Below are positions 17,021 through 25,231 of a stretch of DNA of 64,000 bases, one piece after another. Position 1 is the first letter of the stretch, and the number at the start of each line of letters is the position of its first letter. Position numbers and translations under genes: made by a program. Origin of the DNA: an uncultured Victivallales bacterium (GTDB lineage: Bacteria > Verrucomicrobiota > Lentisphaeria > Victivallales > UBA1829); contig CAKUJH010000005.1 of the NCBI GenBank assembly GCA_934661375.1, positions 1-64,000 of the forward strand, read 5' to 3'. A model generated the notes under the pieces. The model was not told the DNA's origin. It searched no databases and worked only from the letters and a program-made list of their open reading frames with translations.

Positions 17021-19066
17021 ATGGAGAGCATCCAGAGTTTTCTGCAACAGGCGCAAGTTCAGAATTGGACTTTGTTCAGTCTGATTCTGCTGCCTGTGGT
17101 GTTCGGGACGCTGACCTGGCTGTGCGGAGACCGCGATAAACTGCGGCGCGTACTGGTCTGGGCTGCGGCTGTCGTAATTTTTGCCGGAGGTCTTCTGACC
17201 GTCTGGCAGTCCATGGGCGGGAAACTGTCCGAAGATGTGTGGGAACTGACTTTGCCGGCGCGTTATGCCAATATCGGCTTTGCGCTGGAATCGCTGATAC
17301 TGCTGGTGATTCTGGCAGTCGCGATCCGGATCCGCAATGTCTGGATTACGGTTTTTGCGGTGATTCAGGCGGCATTTGCCATCGGCGGACATTTTCTGCA
17401 CGGCGGAGCGGAAGCGCAGACTCTGACGCTGTTCCGGATCGACAATCTTTCCCGGATTCTGCTGCTGGTGACTTCGGTGGTCGGCAGTGCCATCATGATT
17501 TTCGCCATGGGGTACATGAAGGAACACATGCGCCATCTGTATGCGCTGGGACGGAACCGCGCCCCGAAAGGTGCCGGAACGGAAGGAAGATTCTTCTTTT
17601 TCTTCATCAGTTTCCTGGGCTTCATGATCGGTCTGGTAACGTCGAACAATTTCTCGTTTTTCTCGGCATTCTGGGAAGCGACGACGCTGTGTTCGTATGC
17701 TCTGATCGGTCAGGACGGCGGCGACGCCCGGCGAATCAATGCGACCCGCGCGCTGCTGATCAACAGTTTCGGCGGAGTGCTGCTGCTGGGCGGTATTTTC
17801 ATATTGAAATACAATGGGCTGGGCGAAGATTTTCAGACGATGTTCCAGCATAATGCATCTGCGCTGACCCTGCTGCCTGCGGTGCTGCTGTGCATGGCGG
17901 CGTTCACGAAATCGGCATTGTTCCCGTTCCAGAGCTGGCTGCTGGGGGCGATGGTTGCGCCGACGCCGGTTTCCGCACTGCTTCACGCTGCGACCATGGT
18001 GAAAGCCGGCGTTTACCTGGTGATGCGTCTGACCCCGAATTACTCGCAGTATTCTTCCTTCATGATGATGATTGCCTTTGCCGGGGCATTGTCCTTTGCG
18101 GGCGCGGCATTCCTTGCCTGTACGCAGACCAATGCGAAAAAAGTGCTGGCGTATTCCACGATTTCGAATCTGGGACTGGTGGTTGCCTGTGCCGGCATCG
18201 AATCTCCGCTGGCGTATGCGGCGGGACTTTCCATTATTACTTTCCATGCCATATCCAAGGGACTGCTGTTCCTGTGTGTTGGACGTATTGAACAGAAGAT
18301 CGGCAGCCGCGACATTGAAAAGATGGACGGTATGCCGCACCGGATGTTCTTCACGACTTGCATTGCGCTGATCGGGATGATGTCCATGCTGCTGCCGCCG
18401 TTCGGTATGCTGCTGAGCAAATGGTTGGCGATTGAAGCCACCATCAAATCGCCGTTCCTGCTGGTGTTCATGGTGATCGGTTCCGCTTTCACTGTGTATT
18501 TCTGGGCAAAATGGATGGGACACATGCAGCTGACCGGTTACCATGAAACAACCCCGAAGGAAGATATTCCCGGCACTATGAAAATATCGTTGAGCATTCT
18601 GGCGTTTCTGGTGATTGCTACAGGGATTGTCACGATGATGATCTTTTCCGGCGTGTTCACGCATATGGCGAAAGAAGCCTTCCCGCTGATGACGGATGCA
18701 CTTTCCCGCATGACGGCGGAACAGGCGTCGTTCCCTGCCTGGATGGTGCTGACCTGCCTGTTTGCCGGACTGATTTTTGCCGGACTGCTGAGTCTGTTTG
18801 TTCTGAAAAAACAGGATATCCGGCCTCCGTATCTGTGCGGAGAGAATGCGATTTCCATTGAGGAAGAGCAGAATCCGGAGATGAACAGGAGCGGAGTCAA
18901 GAGTTATGACTTCTATTCGGTTGGCGGCAAAGTGGAACATGCCGTGTTCGCCAGCTATTATTTCACGAAATACATCAGCGAAGATTTTGTGACCAAGGGC
19001 ATGAACTGGTTCGGCTGGCTGGTTCTGATTGTGCTTTTCGGCTGTGCCGTTGCCAACATTCACTGA
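17021..19066 (+). CDS. echA: Ech hydrogenase subunit A (NuoL/MrpA-like ion pump)
   Basis: A 681-aa polytopic membrane protein, the antiporter-like subunit of a group 4 [NiFe] hydrogenase. About 15-17 hydrophobic segments are seen. KSALFPFQSWLLGAMVAPTPVSALLHAATMVKAGVYL is the proton-conducting core signature shared with NuoL and HycC, with its key Lys and His residues. It would couple electron flow from ferredoxin to proton or sodium translocation. AAAGGAAA precedes ATG 17021. Order echA-B-C-D-E-F matches that of the Methanosarcina and Clostridium-type enzymes. Confidence 0.93.
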   Translation: MESIQSFLQQAQVQNWTLFSLILLPVVFGTLTWLCGDRDKLRRVLVWAAAVVIFAGGLLTVWQSMGGKLSEDVWELTLPARYANIGFALESLILLVILAVAIRIRNVWITVFAVIQAAFAIGGHFLHGGAEAQTLTLFRIDNLSRILLLVTSVVGSAIMIFAMGYMKEHMRHLYALGRNRAPKGAGTEGRFFFFFISFLGFMIGLVTSNNFSFFSAFWEATTLCSYALIGQDGGDARRINATRALLINSFGGVLLLGGIFILKYNGLGEDFQTMFQHNASALTLLPAVLLCMAAFTKSALFPFQSWLLGAMVAPTPVSALLHAATMVKAGVYLVMRLTPNYSQYSSFMMMIAFAGALSFAGAAFLACTQTNAKKVLAYSTISNLGLVVACAGIESPLAYAAGLSIITFHAISKGLLFLCVGRIEQKIGSRDIEKMDGMPHRMFFTTCIALIGMMSMLLPPFGMLLSKWLAIEATIKSPFLLVFMVIGSAFTVYFWAKWMGHMQLTGYHETTPKEDIPGTMKISLSILAFLVIATGIVTMMIFSGVFTHMAKEAFPLMTDALSRMTAEQASFPAWMVLTCLFAGLIFAGLLSLFVLKKQDIRPPYLCGENAISIEEEQNPEMNRSGVKSYDFYSVGGKVEHAVFASYYFTKYISEDFVTKGMNWFGWLVLIVLFGCAVANIH

Positions 19067-19085
19067 GAAGGGATAGAACAGAGAA

Positions 19086-19958
19086 ATGGAATTTTTGCAT
19101 AGCCTTATAGAATCGCCGGTCTGGCGCTGTGTTCTGGCATTGCTGCTGGCACCGATGCTCGGCACTTTGCTGTGCGGCGTAGACCGCAAACTGACAGCCC
19201 GGATGCAGGGACGGGTCGGACCGTCTTTCTGGCAGCCGGTGTATGACCTGTTCAAACTTTTCGGCAAACAGCCGATGATGATCCACCGGATCCAGATCAT
19301 GTACGCGATCCTGCATCTGTTTTTCCTGCTGCTGGTGGTGGTGCTGCTGGTGCTGGGACAGGATCTGCTGATGATTCTGTTCTGCCAGGCGTTTTCCGCG
19401 CTGTGTCTGGTGATCGCCGCCATGAGCGTGCGTTCCCCGTACAGCTGGATCGGCAGTCAGCGCAAGATTCTCCAGATGCTGGCGTATGAGCCGACCCTGG
19501 TTCTGCTGATTCTGGCGGTTTATCTGCGGACGGACAGTTTCATGGGGTGCAAGGTGCTGGAAAGCGGTACTCCGCTGATTTACTCCATGCCGCTGCTGTT
19601 TGTGTCTCTGCTGTGTGTGATCTGCATTGAGTTTGAGAAATCGCCCTTTGATGTGGCGAGTTCGCATCATGCACATCAGGAAATCGTGAAAGGCACGATG
19701 CTGGAGTTCTCCGGTCCGTTCCTGGGATTGATTGAACTTGCCCATGCGTATGAAATGGCGATTTTCTTCGGTCTCATGGTGGCGTTCTGGCATACTTCGC
19801 TGATCATGGGCATCGTGCTGGCATTCTTCGGTTTCCTGATGGTGCTGGTTGCCGACAACGTCTGCGCGCGTCTCACCTCCTTCTGGATGGTGCGGTTCAT
19901 GTGGACAATTCCGCTGACTCTTTCGCTTGCCAATCTGGTTTGGCTCTGGAGGAAATAA
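19086..19958 (+). CDS. echB: Ech hydrogenase subunit B (NuoH-like)
   Basis: A 290-aa membrane protein with about eight transmembrane segments, homologous to NuoH/HycD, which anchors the soluble hydrogenase arm to the membrane. Family features include RMQGRVGPSFWQPVYDLFKLFGKQ near residue 40 and the acidic loop EFEKSPFDVASSHHAHQEIVKG near 180, equivalent to the quinone-side loop of complex I but with no quinone partner expected here. The next gene starts 3 bp after the stop. Confidence 0.95.
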   Translation: MEFLHSLIESPVWRCVLALLLAPMLGTLLCGVDRKLTARMQGRVGPSFWQPVYDLFKLFGKQPMMIHRIQIMYAILHLFFLLLVVVLLVLGQDLLMILFCQAFSALCLVIAAMSVRSPYSWIGSQRKILQMLAYEPTLVLLILAVYLRTDSFMGCKVLESGTPLIYSMPLLFVSLLCVICIEFEKSPFDVASSHHAHQEIVKGTMLEFSGPFLGLIELAHAYEMAIFFGLMVAFWHTSLIMGIVLAFFGFLMVLVADNVCARLTSFWMVRFMWTIPLTLSLANLVWLWRK

Positions 19959-19961
19959 ATC

Positions 19962-20489
19962 ATGTCGAAATTTACAGGTAAATCCCCGTGGGTGGTGCAT
20001 TTCAACTGCAACAGCTGCAACGGCTGCGACATTGAATTTCTGGCTTGTCTCACCCCGCTTTATGATGCGGAACGGTTCGGCATCATTCATGTCGGCACAC
20101 CGAAACATGCGGATGTGCTGGTGGTAACCGGCTCCGTCAATGAAAAGAACAAACACGTGCTGAAAAACGTGTACGATCAGATACCGTCCCCGAAAGTTGT
20201 GGTCGCCATGGGCGTCTGTGCTGCCACGGGCGGTATTTTTGCCGACTGTTACAATGTGGTTGGCGGTGTCGGCAAAGTGATTCCCGTCGACGTGTATGTG
20301 CCGGGATGTCCCCCGAAACCGGAAGCCATGCTGGACGGCATCGTGAAGGCGGTGGAAATCCTCGGAAAGAAACGGCGTGACAGCGAAACCGAAAAACCGG
20401 AACTGCCGGTGAAGATCGTAACTCCGAAAGAGGTTCCGGCGGCTCCTGCACCTGCCGCCGCCCCGGAGAAAAAGGAGACTGAAAAATGA
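19962..20489 (+). CDS. echC: Ech hydrogenase small subunit C (NuoB-like)
   Basis: A 175-aa electron-transfer subunit carrying the proximal [4Fe-4S] cluster. Cys19 and Cys22 (CNGC), Cys86 (GVCAATGG) and Cys116 (PGCPPKP) match the cluster ligands of group 4 small subunits. Residues after about 145 form a low-complexity Pro/Ala/Lys/Glu tail (e.g. EVPAAPAPAAAPEKKETEK) that is not part of the usual fold. The gene overlaps echD by 4 bp. Confidence 0.94.
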   Translation: MSKFTGKSPWVVHFNCNSCNGCDIEFLACLTPLYDAERFGIIHVGTPKHADVLVVTGSVNEKNKHVLKNVYDQIPSPKVVVAMGVCAATGGIFADCYNVVGGVGKVIPVDVYVPGCPPKPEAMLDGIVKAVEILGKKRRDSETEKPELPVKIVTPKEVPAAPAPAAAPEKKETEK

Positions 20490-20911
20490 TGACGATCAAC
20501 GAAGAAGCAACCAAAGCAACGATTCTGGAAGAAGTGGTTCCCCTGTTGTCGCAGGGATACCGGTTCGTTACCATGACGGCGGTGGACTGCGATGACCATT
20601 TCGATATTTACTATCATTTTGATAAGGACTACGAACTGTTCACGATCCGGGTTCAGCTGGAAAAACCGGGGGAAATCAGCAGTATTTCCACGGTCTGTTT
20701 CCCTGCGCTGATTGTGGAGAACGAGATTCAGGATTTGTTCGGAATCAAGTTCAGCGATCTGGTTCTGGATTACCGGAATCATTTCCTGCTGTCTCCGGAT
20801 GCTCCGGTCAAACCGTTCTGTCATGTTCCCGGCGTGAAAGTTACCGCCGTGGAAGCCCCGAAAGCCAAACCCGCCGCAGGCGAAGCCCAGAAAGAGGAGG
20901 CAGCGAAATGA
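20486..20911 (+). CDS. echD: Ech hydrogenase subunit D (NuoC-like)
   Basis: A 141-aa protein homologous to the 30-kDa NuoC/HycE-N domain. IQDLFGIKFSDLVLDYRNHFLL is the family signature (equivalent to the DLFGI...DHPDLR segment). It has no cofactor and supports the large subunit. Its last 25 residues are a Lys/Ala/Glu/Pro tail (EAPKAKPAAGEAQKEEAAK), much like that of EchC. Overlaps both neighbours by 4 bp. Confidence 0.92.
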   Translation: MMTINEEATKATILEEVVPLLSQGYRFVTMTAVDCDDHFDIYYHFDKDYELFTIRVQLEKPGEISSISTVCFPALIVENEIQDLFGIKFSDLVLDYRNHFLLSPDAPVKPFCHVPGVKVTAVEAPKAKPAAGEAQKEEAAK

Positions 20912-21981
20912 GTATTGTCGTACCGTTCGGCCCGCAGCACCCGGTTCTGCCGGAACCCCTTCAGCTGCGTCTTGAAATTGTCGATGAACAGGTAACATCC
21001 GTTGTTCCTGTCATCGGATACGTGCACCGCGGACTGGAACGTCTGGCGGAACAGAAAGATTTTCAGCAGGATACGTTCCTGATAGAACATATCTGCGGAA
21101 TCTGTTCCTTCATTCACAGCACCACCTACTGCATGGGACTGGAGGAAATGATGGGCATTGAAATTCCGCCGAGGGCAAAATTCCTGCGTACCGCCTGGGG
21201 TGAAATGCACCGTCTGCACAGTCATCTGCTGGCACTGGGACTGCTTGCCGACGCCTTCGGTTTTGAAAGTCTGTTCATGCAGATCTGGCGCACCCGTGAA
21301 CATATCATGGATGCGATGGAATACACCACGGGCGGACGTGTCATGCTGAGTGCCGCCTGTGTCGGCGGAGTCCGCAAGGACATCACACCGGAAGGGGCGA
21401 AGTTTGTGCTGAAACAGCTGGACGCCATCGAGAAGGAAGTCAAGGACGAATTCCATGTGCTGATGGAAGATTACACGGTCAAACAGCGCATGGTCGGCGT
21501 CGGTGTTCTGGATCCGAAAACGGCACTGGAACGCGGAGCTGTCGGACCGACGGCGCGCGGAAGCGGCATTGTTACCGACCACCGCATGACCGGGTATGCC
21601 GCTTACGGCGAACTCGGTTTCGAACCGGTGGTGGAAACGGACGGCGACTGCTATGCCCGAACCATGATCCGCGTACGGGAAGTGTATCAGTCCATCGAAC
21701 TGGTCCGCAAAGCTCTGGCGATGCTGCCGGATTCCGAACTCAAAGTTCCGGTCAAAGGCAAACCGCTGGGTGAAGTGGCAGTCCGCGCCGAACAGCCGCG
21801 CGGCGAAGTGCTGTATTACCTGAAAGGAAACGGCACGGATAAACTGGCGCGGGTGCGCGTCCGTACTCCGACTTTCGCCAATATCCCGCCGCTGCTGTCC
21901 ATGCTGACCGGCTGCAACCTTGCCAACGTCGGAGCCATTGTGCTGTCGGTTGATCCCTGTATTTCCTGCACGGAGCGTTGA
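20908..21981 (+). CDS. echE: Ech hydrogenase large subunit E ([NiFe] active site)
   Basis: A 357-aa catalytic subunit that reduces protons to H2 with electrons from ferredoxin, or runs in reverse. Nickel ligands are the two pairs Cys63/Cys66 (HICGIC) and Cys351/Cys354 (DPCISC). The protein ends just three residues after Cys354, so there is no C-terminal extension for a maturation endopeptidase to remove, as is known for Ech-type large subunits. The N-terminal FGPQHPVLPEPLQL also fits the NuoD-like branch. This pattern with echA-D and F assigns it to group 4 (Ech, 4e-like). Confidence 0.96.
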   Translation: MSIVVPFGPQHPVLPEPLQLRLEIVDEQVTSVVPVIGYVHRGLERLAEQKDFQQDTFLIEHICGICSFIHSTTYCMGLEEMMGIEIPPRAKFLRTAWGEMHRLHSHLLALGLLADAFGFESLFMQIWRTREHIMDAMEYTTGGRVMLSAACVGGVRKDITPEGAKFVLKQLDAIEKEVKDEFHVLMEDYTVKQRMVGVGVLDPKTALERGAVGPTARGSGIVTDHRMTGYAAYGELGFEPVVETDGDCYARTMIRVREVYQSIELVRKALAMLPDSELKVPVKGKPLGEVAVRAEQPRGEVLYYLKGNGTDKLARVRVRTPTFANIPPLLSMLTGCNLANVGAIVLSVDPCISCTER

Positions 21982-21983
21982 TC

Positions 21984-22289
21984 ATGAAGATTTATACAAT
22001 GTTGAAAGTGGTTCTGAAGAACCTGTTCCATGGACCGGTTACCCGCCGGTATCCTTACGAGGAACGCGAAGCATTTCCGGGTGAGCGCGGAGTCATCGTC
22101 ATGCCTGACGAATCCAAGTGCATCTATTGCGGAATCTGCGCGAAAAAATGTCCGTCCAACGCGATTGCGGTTGTACGGGTTCCCGCCAAACAGTGGAAAT
22201 ACGAACGTTTCCGCTGTATTCTGTGCGGTGCGTGCGTGGACGCCTGTCCGAAGAAATGTCTGGCGTTTGCTCCACGCAAACAAGGCTGA
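21984..22289 (+). CDS. echF: Ech hydrogenase subunit F (2x[4Fe-4S] ferredoxin-like)
   Basis: A 101-aa polyferredoxin homologous to NuoI. Two CxxCxxCxxxCP motifs, CIYCGICAKKCP and CILCGACVDACP, bind two [4Fe-4S] clusters that accept electrons from soluble ferredoxin. ATG 21984 is preferred over a TTG two codons earlier that overlaps the echE stop. It is the last gene of the operon and is followed by a strong terminator. Confidence 0.94.
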   Translation: MKIYTMLKVVLKNLFHGPVTRRYPYEEREAFPGERGVIVMPDESKCIYCGICAKKCPSNAIAVVRVPAKQWKYERFRCILCGACVDACPKKCLAFAPRKQG

Positions 22290-22310
22290 TTCTTCCAGAT
22301 GGCATTGACA

Positions 22311-22353
22311 AAAAACAGGACTGCGGCTGAAAACTGCAAGTCCTGTTTTTTTT
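22311..22353. terminator. bidirectional terminator between ech and [FeFe] operons
   Basis: AAAAACAGGACT (22311-22322) pairs with AGTCCTGTTTTT (22339-22350), with T and A runs on either side. It can stop both convergent operons. Confidence 0.9.
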
Positions 22354-22374
22354 GTGTGTTTCTGCGGGATTTTT

Positions 22375-23766
22375 TTATTTGGTGATCAGCGAGCAGGGAC
22401 CGCCGACGCATCCTCCTTCGCAGGACATGACTTCCAGGAAATTGCCCGGCAGTTTGCCCATGGCATACAATGCCAGCAGTTTGGCAGTGCGTGCGTCGAT
22501 TCCGTTGATGAATTTGGAGTCCAGCTTGATTTCACCGTCTTCCCCGACCAGTTCTTTCAGTACGGCATCCGTTACGCCGCAGCTCTTGGCGAAGTTGCGC
22601 GCAGTGGAGGCGGCGGGATGTTCGAACGGCCATTCTTCCTGTGTCATGATGTCGATTCCCAGACCGCTCAGCATGGAGCCGAGTTCTTCAAAGGTCAGTA
22701 CCCGGTCAATATTTTCAGAGTGGAACGCCTCGTAACGTTTGGCGATGCAGGGTCCGATGAACACATTGATGCCGTCGGGATATTTTTCCCGTGCGATTTT
22801 TCCGGCGTATCGCATCGGGCTGGGGGTGGTGGAAACTTTGTCCAGCAGCTGCGGAACATGGCGTTTGACCAGTTCCACATACGCGGTACAGCAGGAGGTG
22901 GTCATCAGTTTTTCGCCTTTTTTCATGCGTTCGATGAATTCCTTCGATTCATGTTCCGTGGTCATTTCCGCGCCGAGGGCGACTTCGATCACATCGGTGA
23001 ATCCGGCTTTGACCACAGCGCTGAACAGCTTGCCGAGTCCGCCGGGGAACTGGAACTGGGCGGACGGTGCGACCAGCGCAATGACTTTGCGGCCTTCCTT
23101 GATCGCCTGCATCACATGCAGGAGTTCCGAACGTTCCATGATGGCGCCGAAAGGACAATGCGCAAAACATTTTCCGCAGGAAATGCACTTGGTGAAATCA
23201 ATGTCCGCCACGCCGTACTCATTTTTGTGAATCGCACCGACCGGGCAGGCGTCTTCGCAGGGAACTTTGGTCCGGATGATGGAGTTGAACGGACACGCCT
23301 GAATGCACTTGCCGCACTTGATGCATTTGGAGTGGTCAATGCGCGCTTGCTGTTCGAAAACCGTAATGGCGTTTTTCGGACAGGAGAACAGGCATGGACG
23401 CGAGAAGCAGCCGCGGCAGTTTTCCGTGATCCGGATCCGGCTCGGCGGACAGCCGTCGCATCCGGCACCGCAGACGGAAAGCGGATATTCCGGACGGGCG
23501 TCCGACGCCAGTGCTTCCTTCAGATATTCATGCAGCGGCTTGGTTTCATCGGTTTCCTGCCGGAAGTCGAATCCCAGCAGAGCCAGCAGACGGTATTTCA
23601 GCACTGCCCGGTCATGATATATGCAGCACCGGGAAGCGGGGTTGTTGTGACGCGGACGCAGCAGCACCGGGATTTTGTCGATATTTTCTTCCAGTGTGCC
23701 GTCATGAAATTCGCGTACCAGACGAATCATCAGTTCGCGGCGGATCCGTTCTGTGCCGTCAAACAT
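22375..23766 (-). CDS. [FeFe] hydrogenase, group-B-like, multi-cluster
   Basis: A 463-aa iron-sulfur enzyme. The N-terminal part has many Cys (CGAGCDGC, CRGCFSRPC) and then ferredoxin motifs CIKCGKCIQACP and CISCGKCFAHCP, together room for three to four [4Fe-4S] clusters. The H-cluster domain follows with L1 TTSCCTAY (near 290), L2 GPCIAKRYE (near 338) and L3 EVMSCEGGCVGGPC at the end. Short length, absence of a small subunit and the non-canonical L1/L3 place it near group B monomeric enzymes, whose in vivo role is little known. ATG 23766 is chosen because ACGGAGG precedes it; a start 6 codons earlier overlaps the previous gene more. It is the last gene of the operon. H-cluster maturases HydE, HydF and HydG are not in the window. 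Confidence 0.88.
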   Translation of the reverse strand: MFDGTERIRRELMIRLVREFHDGTLEENIDKIPVLLRPRHNNPASRCCIYHDRAVLKYRLLALLGFDFRQETDETKPLHEYLKEALASDARPEYPLSVCGAGCDGCPPSRIRITENCRGCFSRPCLFSCPKNAITVFEQQARIDHSKCIKCGKCIQACPFNSIIRTKVPCEDACPVGAIHKNEYGVADIDFTKCISCGKCFAHCPFGAIMERSELLHVMQAIKEGRKVIALVAPSAQFQFPGGLGKLFSAVVKAGFTDVIEVALGAEMTTEHESKEFIERMKKGEKLMTTSCCTAYVELVKRHVPQLLDKVSTTPSPMRYAGKIAREKYPDGINVFIGPCIAKRYEAFHSENIDRVLTFEELGSMLSGLGIDIMTQEEWPFEHPAASTARNFAKSCGVTDAVLKELVGEDGEIKLDSKFINGIDARTAKLLALYAMGKLPGNFLEVMSCEGGCVGGPCSLITK

Positions 23767-24028
23767 TTGCGGCCTCCGTTTCATCGAGAAGACCGCCGAT
23801 GAGCGACGCCATCTTTTCCGTTGTCATATTTCCGTAGATTTTTCCGTTGATCCGGACGAACGGCGCACTGCCGATCTGATCCGCCGTGCAGGTTTCCATG
23901 CAGGGCAGACCGGAAAACTCCACCTGGTTTTTCCAGGCATCCGGCATGTTTTGTTCGATTTTGAGCAGTTTTCCGGCGCCCAGCATAAAGCAGGTGGTGC
24001 CGCAGCAGATTTCAACTTTCACTTTCAT
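23759..24028 (-). CDS. thioredoxin-like [2Fe-2S] ferredoxin
   Basis: An 89-aa NuoE-C-like protein. Cys8 or 9, Cys13, Cys43 and Cys47 (CCGTTC...CMETC) give the CxxxxC...CxxxC pattern of the thioredoxin-fold [2Fe-2S] ferredoxins. RINGKIYGNMT resembles the DGKIY stretch found in partners of multimeric hydrogenases. It probably transfers electrons to or from one of the two [FeFe] proteins beside it. It overlaps the downstream hydrogenase by 8 bp. Confidence 0.88.
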   Translation of the reverse strand: MKVKVEICCGTTCFMLGAGKLLKIEQNMPDAWKNQVEFSGLPCMETCTADQIGSAPFVRINGKIYGNMTTEKMASLIGGLLDETEAANV

Positions 24029-24043
24029 GACAACTCCTGTATC

Positions 24044-25231
24044 TCAGATATATTGAACAGTCACTTTTTTCCGGTAATCTTTTTCCAGAACGTTTTTCAG
24101 ACGTTTGACCACATTGCGGCGGATTTCCAGGTCAACCGGCAGCGACGGATCCTGATGCGCCTCGTTGACTTTGGTTCCCACGACAAATTCGATCAGGTCG
24201 CTGTCCGCCAGCCGGGACAGAATTTCTTTTGCGGCGACCGGAGCTTTGTCCGTGGTGTGGTTTTCCAGCAGGGACGCTACACGGGTCAAGGTCAGAATCC
24301 CTTCCGTCACCAGCCCGACGCCGACCATTTCACCCGGCGGGGGCAGGTCTTCCGCCAGACTCATCAGTTTCAGGTCAATCTCCACTTCGGTCCGGAGTTC
24401 GCGCTTGATGATGTTTGCCGTGGTTCCGCCGCAGATGATGACCGAATCTGCACCCGTCGCCATGGCGGCAAAGCGCGCATCGTCGCCTTTGTGATACGGC
24501 GGACCGGTTATGATCCGCAGTACACGCGGTTTCCGCAGATAGATCACCACACAGCTGGTGTCGTCCACCACCCGGCTGCCCGGATTGAGGGACACTGCAT
24601 TGAATACGATATTGCGCGAGAGTTCCCGTGCGGAAATGGCGGGGTCCTTTTCGATCATGCCGCGGCAGAATTCCAGACATCCCTGCCGCCGCCAGCCGAA
24701 TTTGCAGCCGGGCAGCCCCAGACCTGCCTGAGTAACGCCGTCTGAACAGATGATCAGGCGGTCTCCCAGTTCCATGCGGAGTTCGGAAATTTTCATATCG
24801 CGGTCGGGCCAGCGTTCCGAAACCAGGGTTTTCTGTGAAAACGGCGGAACTTCCTGCGTTCCGCGCAGCTGAATATAATCGGGATTGCCCATTTCGATCA
24901 GCCGGCAGCGTCCCGTCCCCGCCATCAGATCCATCACGCTGAATGTTGCGTAACTGATCTGCCGGACTTCGCAGACCGGCAGCGAGTCCATGATGGTTTC
25001 CGCCGACTGCAGAATATCCATGTTGGATTCCATGAACCGCAAAGCCATGGTCGTGGTCATATTCGCCAGCAGGTGCGCTTTGATGCCGCTGCCCAGTCCG
25101 TCCGACAGCACGGCAATGCTGCGGTTTTCGCTTTCGATGCGCTTCCAGCGGAAATCGTCGCCGCAGGCTGCCTGCCCGTCTTTGGTCAGCTGGCAGACTT
25201 CCATCTCAACGAACGGAGTGTCCTGGATCAT
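24044..25231 (-). CDS. SpoIIE-type PP2C serine phosphatase
   Basis: A 395-aa protein with a PP2C-like SpoIIE phosphatase domain in residues 1-230. AVLSDGLGSGIKA and IICSDGVTQAG supply Asp metal ligands, and VDDTSCVVIY supplies the final Asp. Residues from about 235 to the end form another domain with GADSVIICGGTTANII and GLVTEGILTL, not recognised with certainty. Phosphatases of this class are known next to sensory (group C) [FeFe] hydrogenases and are thought to form the output of the sensor. No anti-sigma factor or antagonist partner is nearby. Its start overlaps the sensory hydrogenase stop by 4 bp. Confidence 0.87.
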   Translation of the reverse strand: MIQDTPFVEMEVCQLTKDGQAACGDDFRWKRIESENRSIAVLSDGLGSGIKAHLLANMTTTMALRFMESNMDILQSAETIMDSLPVCEVRQISYATFSVMDLMAGTGRCRLIEMGNPDYIQLRGTQEVPPFSQKTLVSERWPDRDMKISELRMELGDRLIICSDGVTQAGLGLPGCKFGWRRQGCLEFCRGMIEKDPAISARELSRNIVFNAVSLNPGSRVVDDTSCVVIYLRKPRVLRIITGPPYHKGDDARFAAMATGADSVIICGGTTANIIKRELRTEVEIDLKLMSLAEDLPPPGEMVGVGLVTEGILTLTRVASLLENHTTDKAPVAAKEILSRLADSDLIEFVVGTKVNEAHQDPSLPVDLEIRRNVVKRLKNVLEKDYRKKVTVQYI

